Origin: Paralithodes platypus
Lineage: Eukaryota > Arthropoda > Malacostraca > Decapoda > Lithodidae
Assembly (NCBI GenBank): GCA_032716605.1
Contig: CM064523.1
Span: forward strand, 47,577,064-47,641,063
Direction of reading: 5' to 3'
DNA: 64,000 bases
The notes under the pieces were generated by a model. The model was not told the DNA's origin, did no database searches, and worked only from the letters and a program-made list of their open reading frames with translations. The first letter of the stretch is position 1, and each line of letters opens with the position of its first letter. Positions 44,008 to 55,346 of this stretch are shown here, piece after piece. A program made the position numbers and the translations under genes.

Positions 44008-45179
44008 CAGAGAATGGCGAGGTCTCGCGGCACTAGCGGCAGCCGGCCTCAAAACTAAATGGTTGCAATATATCACCACACGATATGATAACACTAGGAC
44101 ACTTCACACGAATAACTTATAATAACATATTCCAGTGTTAACATATTGGCTAAAACAGCGTGGCAGATAAAATTATGTATATCTTGATATTGTAACACAA
44201 CTAAACTTGCAATGGTCACGTAATTAAACAAAATTCCTGGTGCGAGCAAATTCCCCCCCCCCCCGCGAGACAGAAACAACATTCCTTCCTCCCCTTCCCT
44301 CCCCTCGCTTGCACCCCGACGTTGCCACTGCCAATTTCATATCCGAAACTGATAACACTCTATTGGCTCATTCTACACAAAAGTTTATTGAGACAAAAGT
44401 GCTTAGAGGTACGGCAAAACTAGACATGTGCAAAATTTAAGATGGCGGCTGTACTTGATGTCCTGTTGCCAGTACTCTGCCTGATCTCTTAATGTAACTT
44501 ATAAGTATGTGTCATTAATAACTTTCCTGTATTACTATTAAGCAACAAGGATATCATAGTTTGTTTGTAGAATCTATTACATTGTATTATATAATTATTA
44601 TTAGGTGAGGATTGCTGCCTTAGTTTGTTTATACAGTACTGCACAGTATTTTACTTTTGCACCTGCTATTCTTACAACTGTTTCTTTCTGTTGTTGCAGA
44701 CTTATGGTATGGATTCTATGATGAATAAAGCCTAGAGATAAGGGCTGTGTTTTGATCACAATAGTTTGGTGATGGCCTGGTCTATCAGAATGAGAACTGA
44801 GCGATCTCTGCCATAGCCATGGGTTACTCTGACTGTTCCTTTTACTTACATATTTTCTAGATCTCAAGTGACGGCGTCTCTTCTGTGGATTGACCTCCCA
44901 ATCTACCAAGATTGGAAGCCAAAGCATCACATTTTTCCTTTACCCCTCAACTTTCTCTTCATAATTGCTGAGGGGCACAGGGCCATGGGTGGGGCTTAGG
45001 TTTCCCGGGCGTTTTCGCACCCTCCTCAGCTCCCCGCCATAGAGTGCCTTCGTCACCCAGGCTTTATTTTGGTAGGCAGGGAGGGTTCTGTGGGGGCGCT
45101 CTGTTATGGCCTTGGCCTTCCTCGGGGCCTTGGTGCTGTTCGGCCAGGTAGCTTGGGGAACAACAAAAGCAACTACAGA
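44008..45179. other. No gene seen
   Basis: No protein-like frame. A 12-base C run at 44253. GC-rich sequence at 44950-45160 gave no recognisable domain. Confidence 0.45.
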
Positions 45180-47177
45180 TCAATGTGAACATGTGGAATT
45201 TAATACTGGACAATTAGTTGTGTACCATGATGACATGAGCACACATGCAGCGAGAACAAACGAAACAGCAGCCAAAAGGTAAAGCATTTCAAAAGCAAGA
45301 TGATGAAGATAACATAAACAACAACAATATGCAAACAAATTATACAGATGTATTATACAGGACCATCTACAATAATCTTTAGAGTATGACAAAATCAGCA
45401 GCAAGAAAAGTAACTGAAGGTGAGCTATGACAAACTGATATGCAACAAACTGGAATATTATGGCTATATTCATATAGGTAGAAAAATCTTGAGCAGCAAC
45501 ACAAAATTACAATATTATCATTACTTAATCAAAGAGCCAAACAAACAAAAACATACACAATTCGCGCAACATGAATATCCAAGCAAAAGACACCGAACTT
45601 CTATCACACACCGATGCAATTATTGTGTTCAACTACAGATCAATTGGAACATGTGTGTTATCATACTGAACAATTGGTTGTGTACCATGATGACATGAGC
45701 ACAAATGCAGCAATGACACACAAATCAGCAGCCAAAAGGTAAAGCATTTCAAAATCAAGATGATGAGCATAACATAAACAACAACAATGTGCCAAAATAT
45801 GATACATAAGCAATACACAGGACCATCTACAATAATCTTTAAAGTATGACAATATCAGCAGCAAGAAACAGGACTGGAAGTGACCGATGACAGAAATATA
45901 TCAAATGACAGCAATTGGTTGTGTACCATGATGACATGAGCACACATGCAGCGAGGACAAACGAAACAGCAGCCAAAGGTAAAGCATTTCAAAATGAAGA
46001 TGATGAGCATAACATAAACAACAACAATGTGCCAAAATATGATACATAAGCAATACACAGGACCATCTACAATAATCTTTAAAGTATGATAATATCAGCA
46101 GCAAGAAACAGACTGGAAGTGACCGATGACAGAAATATATCAAATAACAGCAATTGGTTGTGTACCATGATGACATGAGCACACATGCAGCAATGACACA
46201 CAAAACAGCAGCCAAAGGTAAAACATTTAAAAATCAAGATGATGAGCATAACATAAACAACAATTGCCAAAATATGATACATAAGCAATACACAGGACCA
46301 TCTACAATAATCTTTAAAGAATGACAATATCTGCAGCAAGAAACAGTACTGGAAGTGACCGATGACAAAAATATATCAAATGACAGCAATTGGTCGTGTA
46401 CCATGATGACATGAGCACACATGCAGCAATGACACACAAAACAGCAGTCAAAAGGTAAACCATTTCAAAATATAAAAGATGAGCATAACATAAACAACAA
46501 CAATGTGCCAGAATATGATACATAAGCAATACACAGGACCATCTACAATAATCTTTAAAGTATGACAATATCAGCAGCAAGAAACAGGACTGGAAGTGAC
46601 CGATGACAGAAATACATTAAATTACAGCAATTGGTTGTGTACCATGATGAGATGAGCACACATGCAGTGAGGACAAACGAAACAGCAGCCAAAGGTAAAG
46701 AATTTCAAAATCAAGATGATGAGCAAAACATAAACAACAATTGCCAAAATATGATACATAAGCAATACACAGGACCATCTACAATAATCTTTAAAGAATG
46801 ACAATATCAGCAGCAAGAAACAGGACTGGAAGTGACCGATGACAGAAATATAACAAATGACAGCAATTGGTTGTGTACCATGATGACATGAGCACACATG
46901 CAGCAATGACACACAAAACAGCAGCCAAAGGTAAAACATTTCAAAAGCAAGATGATGAGGATAACATAAACAACAACAATATGCAAACAAATGATACAGA
47001 TGTATTATACAGGACCATCTACAATAATCTTTAGAGTATGATACAATCAGCAGCAAGACAAATAACTGAAGGGGAGCCATGACAAACTGATATGCAACAA
47101 ACTGGAATAGTATGGGTATATTCATATAGGTAGAAAAATCTCGAGCAACACATAATTAAAATATTGTCATTACTTAC
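45180..47177. repeat. ~240-bp tandem array, left part
   Basis: The marker ggttgtgtaccatgatgac recurs at about 45669, 45911, 46151, 46388, 46629 and 46865, spacing 236-241 bases; an earlier divergent unit starts near 45209. Each unit contains gaccatctacaataatcttt and catgagcacacatgcagc. End units (45400-45530 and 47040-47177) share a different block (gataYgcaacaaactggaata). The array resumes at 61064, so the gypsy element at 47178-61063 was inserted into it. Confidence 0.9.
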
Positions 47178-48970
47178 TGTTACGCTGGCCAGCTTGCCAG
47201 AATGTGCTCGGGACTCGCTAGCGCTCGCCAGAGCAGTGATATGGGCTACAAAAATCGTAGAACGATGTTCTTTCTTTCATAGAGTACATGTTGTCACAGA
47301 CAGATCAGTGGTGATCTTTATTCTTGTCTGTGACACTTAGAAGTATTTTATATCATTGCTAGAATATAAGATGCATGGTGTGAAGTTAAGGAGAGAGAGA
47401 GCGGGGTAGGCAGCGTGGTGGTAGTTTGTGCGTGTGTATGTACGTTTGCCTCCCGCGCTCGGAGGAGTTTCCCACGCCCGTGATTGGCCAGCGGCCCTGT
47501 CGACGTCATAGAACGCTTGCTCTTCATGACGTAGTCGTCTGTGATTGGCGGCCGCGGTCCTGGGACGGTGGTGCGGGCTCCTGTCCTTGTGTCTCCTTTA
47601 GAGTTAGGCTTGGTGTGCTAGGTCCTACATGTCCCTTGCAATTCTGTCCCCCATATAACCCTCTATACTACTATCTCTCTCTCTGAACTTCTTCGGTTTC
47701 ATACTTCTCTCTTTATTCAATTACTTATCCCTTCTGGTTCTGCATACGGCTTCCATAGTCGGCCAGTCGTATTACCAGCACCAGCTCTCCATATATGTAT
47801 GCACTAGTTTTAGGGATTATTAGAGTCATAGTCAAATGGTACCATAGTGTTGGGGTGCTTCTAATTATTGGGCTGTTCTCTCTTATTATTTAATGCTAGA
47901 CAGTGGAAGGTATCTTTGGTCGTTGTCTGAGTTATGTATGTGGCAAGTCAGAGCCTGTACAACATCGACGAAGCTAGCTAGCCTGTAACCCTTGTGCATA
48001 TTTTCCTTTGCGAGTGTAGCAGTATACACGTGAAGGGCTTTTGCCTACTCTCACCTGTATGATTGCTACCTCATTTTGTTGACCTTTGTGGAGCGCCAGG
48101 GCTAGACCAGATACTAGAGATCTGGACTTACCAAGAGAGCCTCCAAGTCACTTAACATAACATAAGGGAAATCTGTTTAAGGGGAGGCAGTAGGCTACGA
48201 GCATGTTTGCGCTCTGCCTAGCTTCTTAGTACCTTTTTATGCCACTGCTAGACTTTATTAGTGAGAAAGACAGCATCGTGCTTATTAACTTTAATTGTGT
48301 ATGCTTTAGGAATTATTCACGCTTTATTTTAGCCAAGGTTGATGCATAGTGCACAACCCAGTTTGGCTGTTACGTTGGCTACGGAAGTACTGTTCCTGAG
48401 TGGTTATTATTAGTGCTGTCACAGAGTTGTTGCACTCCCTTGTTATATATATGTATCCTACTTATTGGTGTATTTAAGATACACGCTTTGGTGTCCTGCC
48501 CCTGCATTTATTTATGTTCTGTATTAACGAGCATCTTAGAGCATCAGACCTTTTTCAGAAGATCCATATCTGATTGCTGTAGGACTAGACTTCCAGTGCT
48601 TTCATAGAGCATTGTAGAGTTTAGTGTTGAGTATAGACTCACACTAAAGTTAACGTAAGCATATAATTCTTTATTTAATCTTGTTATAGTTTATTCAAGC
48701 ATTGTTATTACTTAAGAGCATTTTATTAACGTAAAGTACTCCTGTTGTGAGCAGGCTTTCCCGTCATCGGTAAGCCTTTGTAGAAGTGCACTAAAACCCA
48801 GTTAATTGATACCCCGTTATCCAGGAGATTAACTCTGGTGGGTTTGAGTGTTTTGTTCGCCGGCGAAATAGTTCGAAGGTTTGGAATTAGCGTACCGTTG
48901 TTGCAGATATAGCCTATCATCTAGTCCAATATTGAGTGCCCTTGTTTATTTCGTAGTGCCGGTCGTAACA
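47178..48970 (+). repeat. 5' LTR of gypsy element 2
   Basis: Starts tgttacgc, ends ccggtcgtaaca; 1793 bp. Shares tagacagtggaaggtatctt to its end with 59988-61063. Contains cttattcttgtctgtgac near 47320, and the short form of the lineage hairpin (ccagat / atctgg, 48107-48125). Confidence 0.92.
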
Positions 48971-48986
48971 AATGGCGACCTTAGAC
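48971..48986 (+). other. Primer-binding site of gypsy element 2
   Basis: aatggcgaccttagac directly follows the 5' LTR and matches the position and sequence pattern of the site in element 1. Confidence 0.65.
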
Positions 48987-49146
48987 CAGAATATAGTGAA
49001 CTGAATATTGCATTTTTTTTTTTGAGAAATCTTATTGCCATTTGGGGGTTGAATTTATTTCTCGCATTGTTGGCAGTAGACATTGTTTTGAGGAGACATA
49101 GAACTTGTTGGAGTTATTGATGACCTAGTATTGCACTCAAGAACAT

Positions 49147-49719
49147 TGTCGGGAATTTAGATAACGAGGTTAAATTACATATCACTGGTACATGAAATAT
49201 CCCAACAAATAGTTATAATATAATTACCAACGAGGTATTCGATGGGTGTAATCCAGTCCCCCACATGCGGCTAATTCAATTGCATGACATGTAGGAATGT
49301 TCACATAATACAATATCGATACAATGAACTTAGCTTAGAGGACTGGTGATGTAGGACTGTTGTTAATATTGTTATAGATTAATATTTGTAGCACATGGTG
49401 AACTGTGGGTTGAGTCAGAGCCGGGGGAGGAGATGTTGGCTGTATGGTGTTGATTGAGAGACTAAAGGGCCGGCGTCCGATCGCTTCGCGAAATTACATA
49501 TGGCTGCCGGCTCATAATAATTATAACCCATAACTTGGTTTCATAATACATCTAGAGCTGATGTAGATATTTATACATTACAGTTAATATTTAACCTAAC
49601 TTATGAATAAACTACAATACACAAAGAACCAGCCGAAATCATACAAACGATACGATACCGCCAAATTCAAATGTCCTATTGGACCAAAACCTGTCGGGAT
49701 CATTACCCTATTCCTGACA
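49147..49719 (-). repeat. 3' LTR of the BEL/Pao element
   Basis: 573 bp, from tgtcgggaattta to tattcctgaca; aligned without gaps to 56626-57198. AACAT precedes it. Confidence 0.95.
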
Positions 49720-49784
49720 TATTGCCCGCCACCAAAAATGATATACAGGAGCTATATACAGAGAACCAAAAAAGGACATCGAAG

Positions 49785-50240
49785 TCAAAGATCACCTTGT
49801 TTGATCTTTGATCTCCAAAGATCCACGGAACTCATAGCCGCCCTCCTTTTGGGACGAGCGCCACCTGAAGCCTGAGGAGGATCATCCTTCTCATCATCAG
49901 CTGCCCCACCTTGAGGAGCACTGTCACCAGCAGTCTCCCGCGGAGGGGTATCAGTAGAGACGCCAGGATCATCCGGCAGTTCTACATCCTGCTCCAAGGG
50001 ATATAACCTTACGACTGGGCGAGTAGTAACCCCAGTCGAAGTTCGTATTCTAGCAACCCTTATAAGTCCATCAATGCCCTGGAACAAATCGATAATCCTC
50101 CCAAGCTTCCAAAATAACCTAGGATGCTTATCATGAATCAGGACGATATCCCCGATACGAGGCCATCGTTGATTCGTCCCTTTGATCTTATGAGAGTGAC
50201 GCTCGCGAAGAGACAGCAAATATTCTTGGGTCCACCGTTT
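49785..50240 (-). pseudogene. pol: C-terminal DUF5641-type tail of BEL/Pao pol
   Basis: RWPRIGDIVLIHDKHPRLFW, KLGRIIDLFQGIDGLIRVAR and RPVVRLYPLE are typical of the domain that follows BEL/Pao integrase. It is in the same frame as the main pol frame and separated only by a TGA (50241-50243); the codons after it (KRWTQEYL) fit the family pattern with a Trp or Arg before KRW, so the stop is a single substitution. A Pro/Asp-rich end follows. Confidence 0.9.
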
Positions 50241-53200
50241 TCATAGATCGTCGGACACCTTGTTTACATACTGGAAGCGACGATGTGTGGCATCAGCATT
50301 GCCGAACGTAGGGTCTTGCAGATCTTCGTCATTTACGGACGATCTAGGAAAGGTATTAAGGGTTCGTCCACGTGTTAGCATAGAAGGCAAAATGGGTAAG
50401 AGGTCATCAACATCTGCCGAGGTATAGGTCAAGGGCCTGTCGTTGACTGACATCTCAATTTCTATTAAGATAGTTTGCAACTCCCGTCTGGTCACCAGTG
50501 CCCTTCCTAATACCTTCTTCATGGCAGATTTGACGATACCGATAGTTCTCTCCCAAATCGCCCCGAACCATGGTGCACGTGCTGGTATAAATCTCCATTG
50601 ACAACCCTTTCCAGTGAGGGTAGCCACAACCTGCGGGTCATCCATTAAACTCTGGATATATTTAGAGGCCCCGACAAAACAAGTCGCATTATCGCTCATA
50701 ATAATTTGAGGGAAACCATTGCGGCCTGCAAAGCGTCTTAGAGTATGCAAAAACCCCTCACTGGATAGGTCGTCAATCAATTCAATATGAATCGCTCTGG
50801 TTACCGCACATGTGAATAGGACGGCATATACCTTTATGATATTACCGGGCGATTCTCTAACATGAATCGCTCCGGTGTAGTCTACCCCGGTTACCTGAAA
50901 TGGTTCAGTCCTTTGTACCCTGAACTCAGGCAAGGGAGGTAGATCAACTGGGGAGTAAGGCTTACCCTGTAATCTTTTACAGATAGTACAGCTATTGTGG
51001 ATCCCTTTAATTGCCTGTCGCATCTTAGGGATCCACCAACGTTGTCGCATATACGCCAGAACATAATTTACGCCAAAATGTAGGCAGGTCCTATGGCATT
51101 GGCGAATCAACAGTTTGGTAATCAAATCAGAGGAGCTAAGGAGGACAGGATATTTCGCAGAATCAATAATGTCCGCTTTTTGTATCCTGCCTCTACACTT
51201 AATTATGCCTCCTTCCATATATAATCCTAGCTGCCTCATTAAGTTTGAGGGTTTGGCCTTTGACTCCTTGCTCAGGATTTGATGTTCAGTAGGATAAGAT
51301 TCCTTTTGTACTAAACATATTAGTTTTGCTTCTGCTGATCTAAATTCATGGAGTCTGATATGCTTTGAATCTTCACTAAGGAAAGACCCGTGAGCCCGAC
51401 TTCTCATGTTGTTAATGAAACGGTATATCCATGCAAATACCCGTATTACTTCATCATAGCTGCCGTAACGTTCCCACTCTACCAACTTGTTATCCTGATG
51501 TGTAGTACTCACATTCGAACTACTTAACACATCATCTTGGGGCCGACTTGAAGGATCAGACCTGCATTCCCCGAAATCCTGAGGCCATTCAGTTGGAGAT
51601 GTAAGCCATGGAGGTCCATGCCACCAAATAGAGGATGACATAAACTGCTGCGCCGAGATCCCCCGGAAAATTATGTCACTGGGGTTGTCCCTGGTGCTCA
51701 CATAGCGAAATTTAGCTGTAGGAACTAAGTTATGTATCTCATCAGTGCGATTAGAAACATAAACAGGTAACACTTTCTGGCTGTGTACCCATGAAAGCGC
51801 TATTTGACTGTCGCTCCAGACATAGACGTTATTAATCTGTAGTATGTCTGTATAAGCATCCAGTGTAAACTTTATTAGACGAGCAGACAGAAGCAATGCA
51901 GTAACTTCTAATTTAGGAACTGTAATCTTCTTTATAGGGGCTACTTTGGCCTTCGCTATAGCCAGCGTCGCTTCACTACCATTGCATATGTATATGGCAG
52001 TACCGTACGCACTATTACTAGCATCAGAAAAGGCATGTAGATCCACCTGGTGACCACTAATAACCTGACGAGGAAGTTGGACCTTGCAACATGTGGAAAG
52101 GTCCGAGTGAATCAACCGCCAAGTATGTTGTAACTCAATCGGGAGGGGCGTGTCCCAATCTAGTTTTAGCCGCCACAGTTGCTGTAAAAACATACAAGCA
52201 CGGATTATTACAGGCAGCAAAAAACCTAGGGGATCAAATAACCTCGCTGACAAGCTTAAGCAGTTTCGCTTGGTCATAAGCTCACTGCCGCATGGGGTGT
52301 GACAGAAGGATATACAATCTGTGGTAGTGTCCCATTTGTGACCTAAAAACTTCACCTCACTATCCTCAGTAGCTACACCGTCAGAAGTAAATTGACCTTT
52401 CAAAAGATCACTATTAGTGGCCCATTCTCTTAAGTATAAATAAGCCTTGGCAAATATATCGCGGATCTCCCAGCATCTCTTGAGCAATAAATGTTCATTG
52501 TCTCCGGTGCCTTGAAGATTGTCCACATAGATCCCCTGCTTGATCTCATTCTTGAAGTCAGGATCTAGACCAGCCTCCTCAAGATGACACAAGATAGTAG
52601 CGTTAAGAAGGAACTGGGAACAGGTCGCCCCGAATAAGACGACTCTGAACCTGTAGCCCAGATACTCTGAAACTAGATCCATTGGGTCCCGTGGCCATAA
52701 AAATCTTGTCGAGTCCCTGTCTTCACAATGGAGTTGAAGCATCAGGAAGGCCTTCTCAATATCGGCGACCCATGCAAACTTATGACATCTGAAGCGCAAC
52801 ATAATTTGCGCTAGATCAGAGACCAGGGACGGACCCGTGTACAGACAATCATTCAGGCTATAGGAGCGATCACTGGATTTAGCAGAGCAGTCATACACAA
52901 TACAAACAGGAGTGGTGGAACTGTCCTTTTTAATCCCATGGTGAGCAAGGTAATGGATGTTATCCCCATACTCATTGAGATCTACTCTCTCCACAAATCC
53001 ATGTTGTACCTGCTCGGCTAAAACTGCCGCATAAGTCTCGCAATAACTTCTATCCTTAACAAACTGCTTCTGAAGGCCACGTAACCTACCAAGTGCTAGA
53101 TGGAAATTAGTAGGTAATTTACTCTTGTTATCATTCCAAGGGAGCCTTACCACATACTGACCTCTGCCAGAGTCATACGTTACAGTCTCTTCATACGAGC

Positions 53201-53276
53201 TTAACGCTCTCTCACTCACTCTTGGACTACGATCAAGTTCATGTGGGTCAATTCCAATATATTGTCCAAGTCCCAT
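50241..53276 (-). CDS. pol: BEL/Pao pol: RT, RNase H, integrase
   Basis: A 1011-residue frame. RT: VCIVYDCSAKSSDRSYSLND, AWVADIEKAFLMLQLHCEDR (motif A) and GIYVDNLQGT (a YVDN form of the catalytic box; I believe this variant also occurs in other BEL/Pao elements). Then the Pao-type region VDLHAFSDASNSAYGTAIYI and VYVWSDSQIALSWV (RNase H). Integrase: HFGVNYVLAYMRQRWWIPKM with CTIC (HHCC), then GVDYTGAIHV (Asp), MSDNATCFVGAS (Asp), APWFGAIWERTIGIVKSAM (Glu). Upstream it overlaps the protease frame (to 53276). Apart from the stop before the tail the frame is intact. Confidence 0.95.
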   Translation of the reverse strand: MGLGQYIGIDPHELDRSPRVSERALSSYEETVTYDSGRGQYVVRLPWNDNKSKLPTNFHLALGRLRGLQKQFVKDRSYCETYAAVLAEQVQHGFVERVDLNEYGDNIHYLAHHGIKKDSSTTPVCIVYDCSAKSSDRSYSLNDCLYTGPSLVSDLAQIMLRFRCHKFAWVADIEKAFLMLQLHCEDRDSTRFLWPRDPMDLVSEYLGYRFRVVLFGATCSQFLLNATILCHLEEAGLDPDFKNEIKQGIYVDNLQGTGDNEHLLLKRCWEIRDIFAKAYLYLREWATNSDLLKGQFTSDGVATEDSEVKFLGHKWDTTTDCISFCHTPCGSELMTKRNCLSLSARLFDPLGFLLPVIIRACMFLQQLWRLKLDWDTPLPIELQHTWRLIHSDLSTCCKVQLPRQVISGHQVDLHAFSDASNSAYGTAIYICNGSEATLAIAKAKVAPIKKITVPKLEVTALLLSARLIKFTLDAYTDILQINNVYVWSDSQIALSWVHSQKVLPVYVSNRTDEIHNLVPTAKFRYVSTRDNPSDIIFRGISAQQFMSSSIWWHGPPWLTSPTEWPQDFGECRSDPSSRPQDDVLSSSNVSTTHQDNKLVEWERYGSYDEVIRVFAWIYRFINNMRSRAHGSFLSEDSKHIRLHEFRSAEAKLICLVQKESYPTEHQILSKESKAKPSNLMRQLGLYMEGGIIKCRGRIQKADIIDSAKYPVLLSSSDLITKLLIRQCHRTCLHFGVNYVLAYMRQRWWIPKMRQAIKGIHNSCTICKRLQGKPYSPVDLPPLPEFRVQRTEPFQVTGVDYTGAIHVRESPGNIIKVYAVLFTCAVTRAIHIELIDDLSSEGFLHTLRRFAGRNGFPQIIMSDNATCFVGASKYIQSLMDDPQVVATLTGKGCQWRFIPARAPWFGAIWERTIGIVKSAMKKVLGRALVTRRELQTILIEIEMSVNDRPLTYTSADVDDLLPILPSMLTRGRTLNTFPRSSVNDEDLQDPTFGNADATHRRFQYVNKVSDDL

Positions 53277-54110
53277 AGCTTATCTATATCAGTACATGTA
53301 TTATCAGGCACATTTGGCCTAATATATTTATCTATGGGGCTTACTGCTACCTTGAGGACCGTAACCACCTCCACCTGTGTGTCTTTAGAGGAAGTGGCAT
53401 AGGATCCAGAAACGGCATACCCTTGGATCGTGGGGAGCATTATAAGCTTATCTACCCGCCGATATCCAGGGTGAACCAGGTCGTAGTAATAATCAGCTCC
53501 GACCAGTAGCATAATACCATTGTTAGCAGAGAGTTGATCATCAGCCAGTTTATAACCCTTGCTTCTGAGATATTTCAAATGTGATTGAATCTCTGATGCT
53601 ATATAGAAACTGGGTAGTGTGTCGACCACAACAGCCTTGATGGGACATACCTTTTTTCTACAAACATATGAAATCTCCACTATATCATAATCACTGGAAT
53701 CTATTTCACCAGTGAAACCATGGAGACGCAAATTCTCTTGACCCTTGCTGGTACACTTGAGCTGGGGTAATGATGACCGCAGAACGAATGACCTCTGTGA
53801 GCTATGGTCAAGTAAGGTGCGCATCATTATAGTATTATTATTATTACTCCCCACTACTGGCAGCATCATAGTAGGAAGCAATTGACATTCTCGAGAAGCA
53901 ATGGACATGGCAGATACTTTATCACCCTCGCTCTTACCTTTCTCATGTGACTCTTTGGGGGTTCTCCCCTTTTCTTTGCCGTCGTGCCGATCAGACTGGG
54001 TGCAAAGGGAAAACCAATGTTTCCCCTTGCAATACTTACAAGGTTTGATGTAGGAATTGGTGCAGGTACTGTTGAAGTGGTCTCTTGCCAGACAGCTGGT
54101 ACATAACTTA
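53216..54110 (-). CDS. pro: BEL/Pao second zinc knuckles and aspartic protease
   Basis: Open from about 54110 in this frame: LCTSCLARDHFNSTC, then CKYCKGKHWFSLC (CCHC), then from ATG 53908 MSIASRECQLLPTMMLPVVG and the protease active-site region MRTLLDHSSQRSFVLRSSL (the family usually reads LLDSGSQ), LRLHGFTGE, MLLVGADYYYDLV. The frame overlaps both gag (shift near 54115) and pol. Gag and protease belong to one polyprotein in BEL/Pao, so the overlap with gag reflects a frameshift in this copy. Confidence 0.85.
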
Positions 54111-55128
54111 AGCGATTTAGCCTTGCCAATCTTCTGTGTTTAGGATACTTAGGACACTGATACCACAGATGACCGTGGACACTGCACAACTTACAACCTA
54201 ATGATATTGTCCTTTTCTGTTTAGGAGAAGTCTGTACCGGGAAAGCTGCAGTAGATGGCGACATCTCCACTTGTCGGTAGTGTCCAGTACTCTCCATATT
54301 GAAGACTTCAGTCTGGTACACCTGCACCAACGCTTCCAAGTTTAGTGGAGAGTCGCTTAGTTGTCGTTTTAAGATTTCCCTTAGGGGAGAGGGTATCTTA
54401 TTCAAGATATTCACACTAAATATCTCCTCCTTGGTGATGGCCATTGTCTCCATAGATCGGAGGAGGCTCTCAAAGGAGGCATAGTACTCCTTTAGGGCCA
54501 TCACATCATAGGATGGAGGATCTAGCGTGAAGAACTTAGTAATTAACGCGGTCTTGATGACTTCCACTCTCCCGTAACTTCTCTTCAGCATCTCCACTGC
54601 AGACTCGTAGCTTGTAGCTTCTAGCTTGTACCCATCGACTAACTTCAATGCCTCCCCTTTCAATTGACCACGGAGATATGTGAACCTTTGGATGGATGTG
54701 AGTGTTTTATTATGATGGACGGAACACTCAAAAATATCCCAAAATCCAGTCCAGGTAGCCGAATCCCCGGAAAAGGTAGGCAAAGTAAGCTTCGGCAGGT
54801 TAAAACCAGTCGCCTTTGGTGTACCGGTATCCTTAACAGAGGTTGATTCTTGGGTGGAAGATAGTCTGGCTAAGGCTGTATTAACATCCTCAAAGTACTC
54901 AAGATCTGCCGACATTTCTTCTTCTACATCGTCAGTAACTGTCAATAAACCATATACCTGCTGAGCATAACTATCATAAGTAGCTAGTGATTTAGTAACA
55001 GTAGCGAATTTACCCTTTATTTGATCAGCCGTGGCACTTATTAAAAATTCATCAAGATCTCTTAAACATCTATTTACACTTCCCTTCATCCCTCCCTTAA
55101 GAATCTTAAGTTTCTTCAAATCTGTCAT
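53866..55128 (-). CDS. gag: BEL/Pao gag (DUF1759-type) with first zinc knuckle
   Basis: Starts MTDLKKLKILKGGMKGSVNR. The DUF1759-like capsid region reads LPTFSGDSATWTGFWDIFEC, LTSIQRFTYLRGQLKGEAL, ALKEYYASFESLLRSM and ILNKIPSPLREILKRQL, followed by a CCHC knuckle CKLCSVHGHLWYQC. After RLARLNRL the natural reading shifts into the frame with the later knuckles; the last ~75 codons of this frame are out of phase. ATG at 55128 lies about 220 bases after the SGNH-like frame. Confidence 0.92.
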   Translation of the reverse strand: MTDLKKLKILKGGMKGSVNRCLRDLDEFLISATADQIKGKFATVTKSLATYDSYAQQVYGLLTVTDDVEEEMSADLEYFEDVNTALARLSSTQESTSVKDTGTPKATGFNLPKLTLPTFSGDSATWTGFWDIFECSVHHNKTLTSIQRFTYLRGQLKGEALKLVDGYKLEATSYESAVEMLKRSYGRVEVIKTALITKFFTLDPPSYDVMALKEYYASFESLLRSMETMAITKEEIFSVNILNKIPSPLREILKRQLSDSPLNLEALVQVYQTEVFNMESTGHYRQVEMSPSTAAFPVQTSPKQKRTISLGCKLCSVHGHLWYQCPKYPKHRRLARLNRLSYVPAVWQETTSTVPAPIPTSNLVSIARGNIGFPFAPSLIGTTAKKRGEPPKSHMRKVRARVIKYLPCPLLLENVNCFLL

Positions 55129-55151
55129 CGTTAAGGTCTAATTTTAAGCAA

Positions 55152-55205
55152 CTTAAACTACAATGAGGTCAGACTACAAACTGTTAATCGCTCAGGAATC
55201 AACAG
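55152..55205. repeat. Direct repeat flanking the SGNH-like frame, copy 1
   Basis: ctacaatgaggtcagactac ... gttaatcgctcaggaatc matches 56060-56115 in the same orientation. The pair encloses the SGNH-like frame, suggesting that the segment arrived with a duplication of the gag leader. Confidence 0.75.
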
Positions 55206-55346
55206 CGGCAAACCCCCATTACTTAAGAAATTTACTCAAAAAGAATTACATAATACTTACATTCCCCTTAATATAAACTAATGAAAGGAAATTATCTGAC
55301 TAGACAACAACATAAAGTACACTGGGGCTATCTATGAGGAGACCGA

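Noticed and set aside
45633..47125. Several Cys/Leu-rich minus-strand frames of 60-167 codons
   Set aside because: They are the ~240-bp tandem repeat read in different frames; units change frame and lack start or domain conservation.
45180..47177. CRISPR-like array
   Set aside because: Units of ~240 bases are contiguous repeats without short repeats and unique spacers, in eukaryotic sequence.
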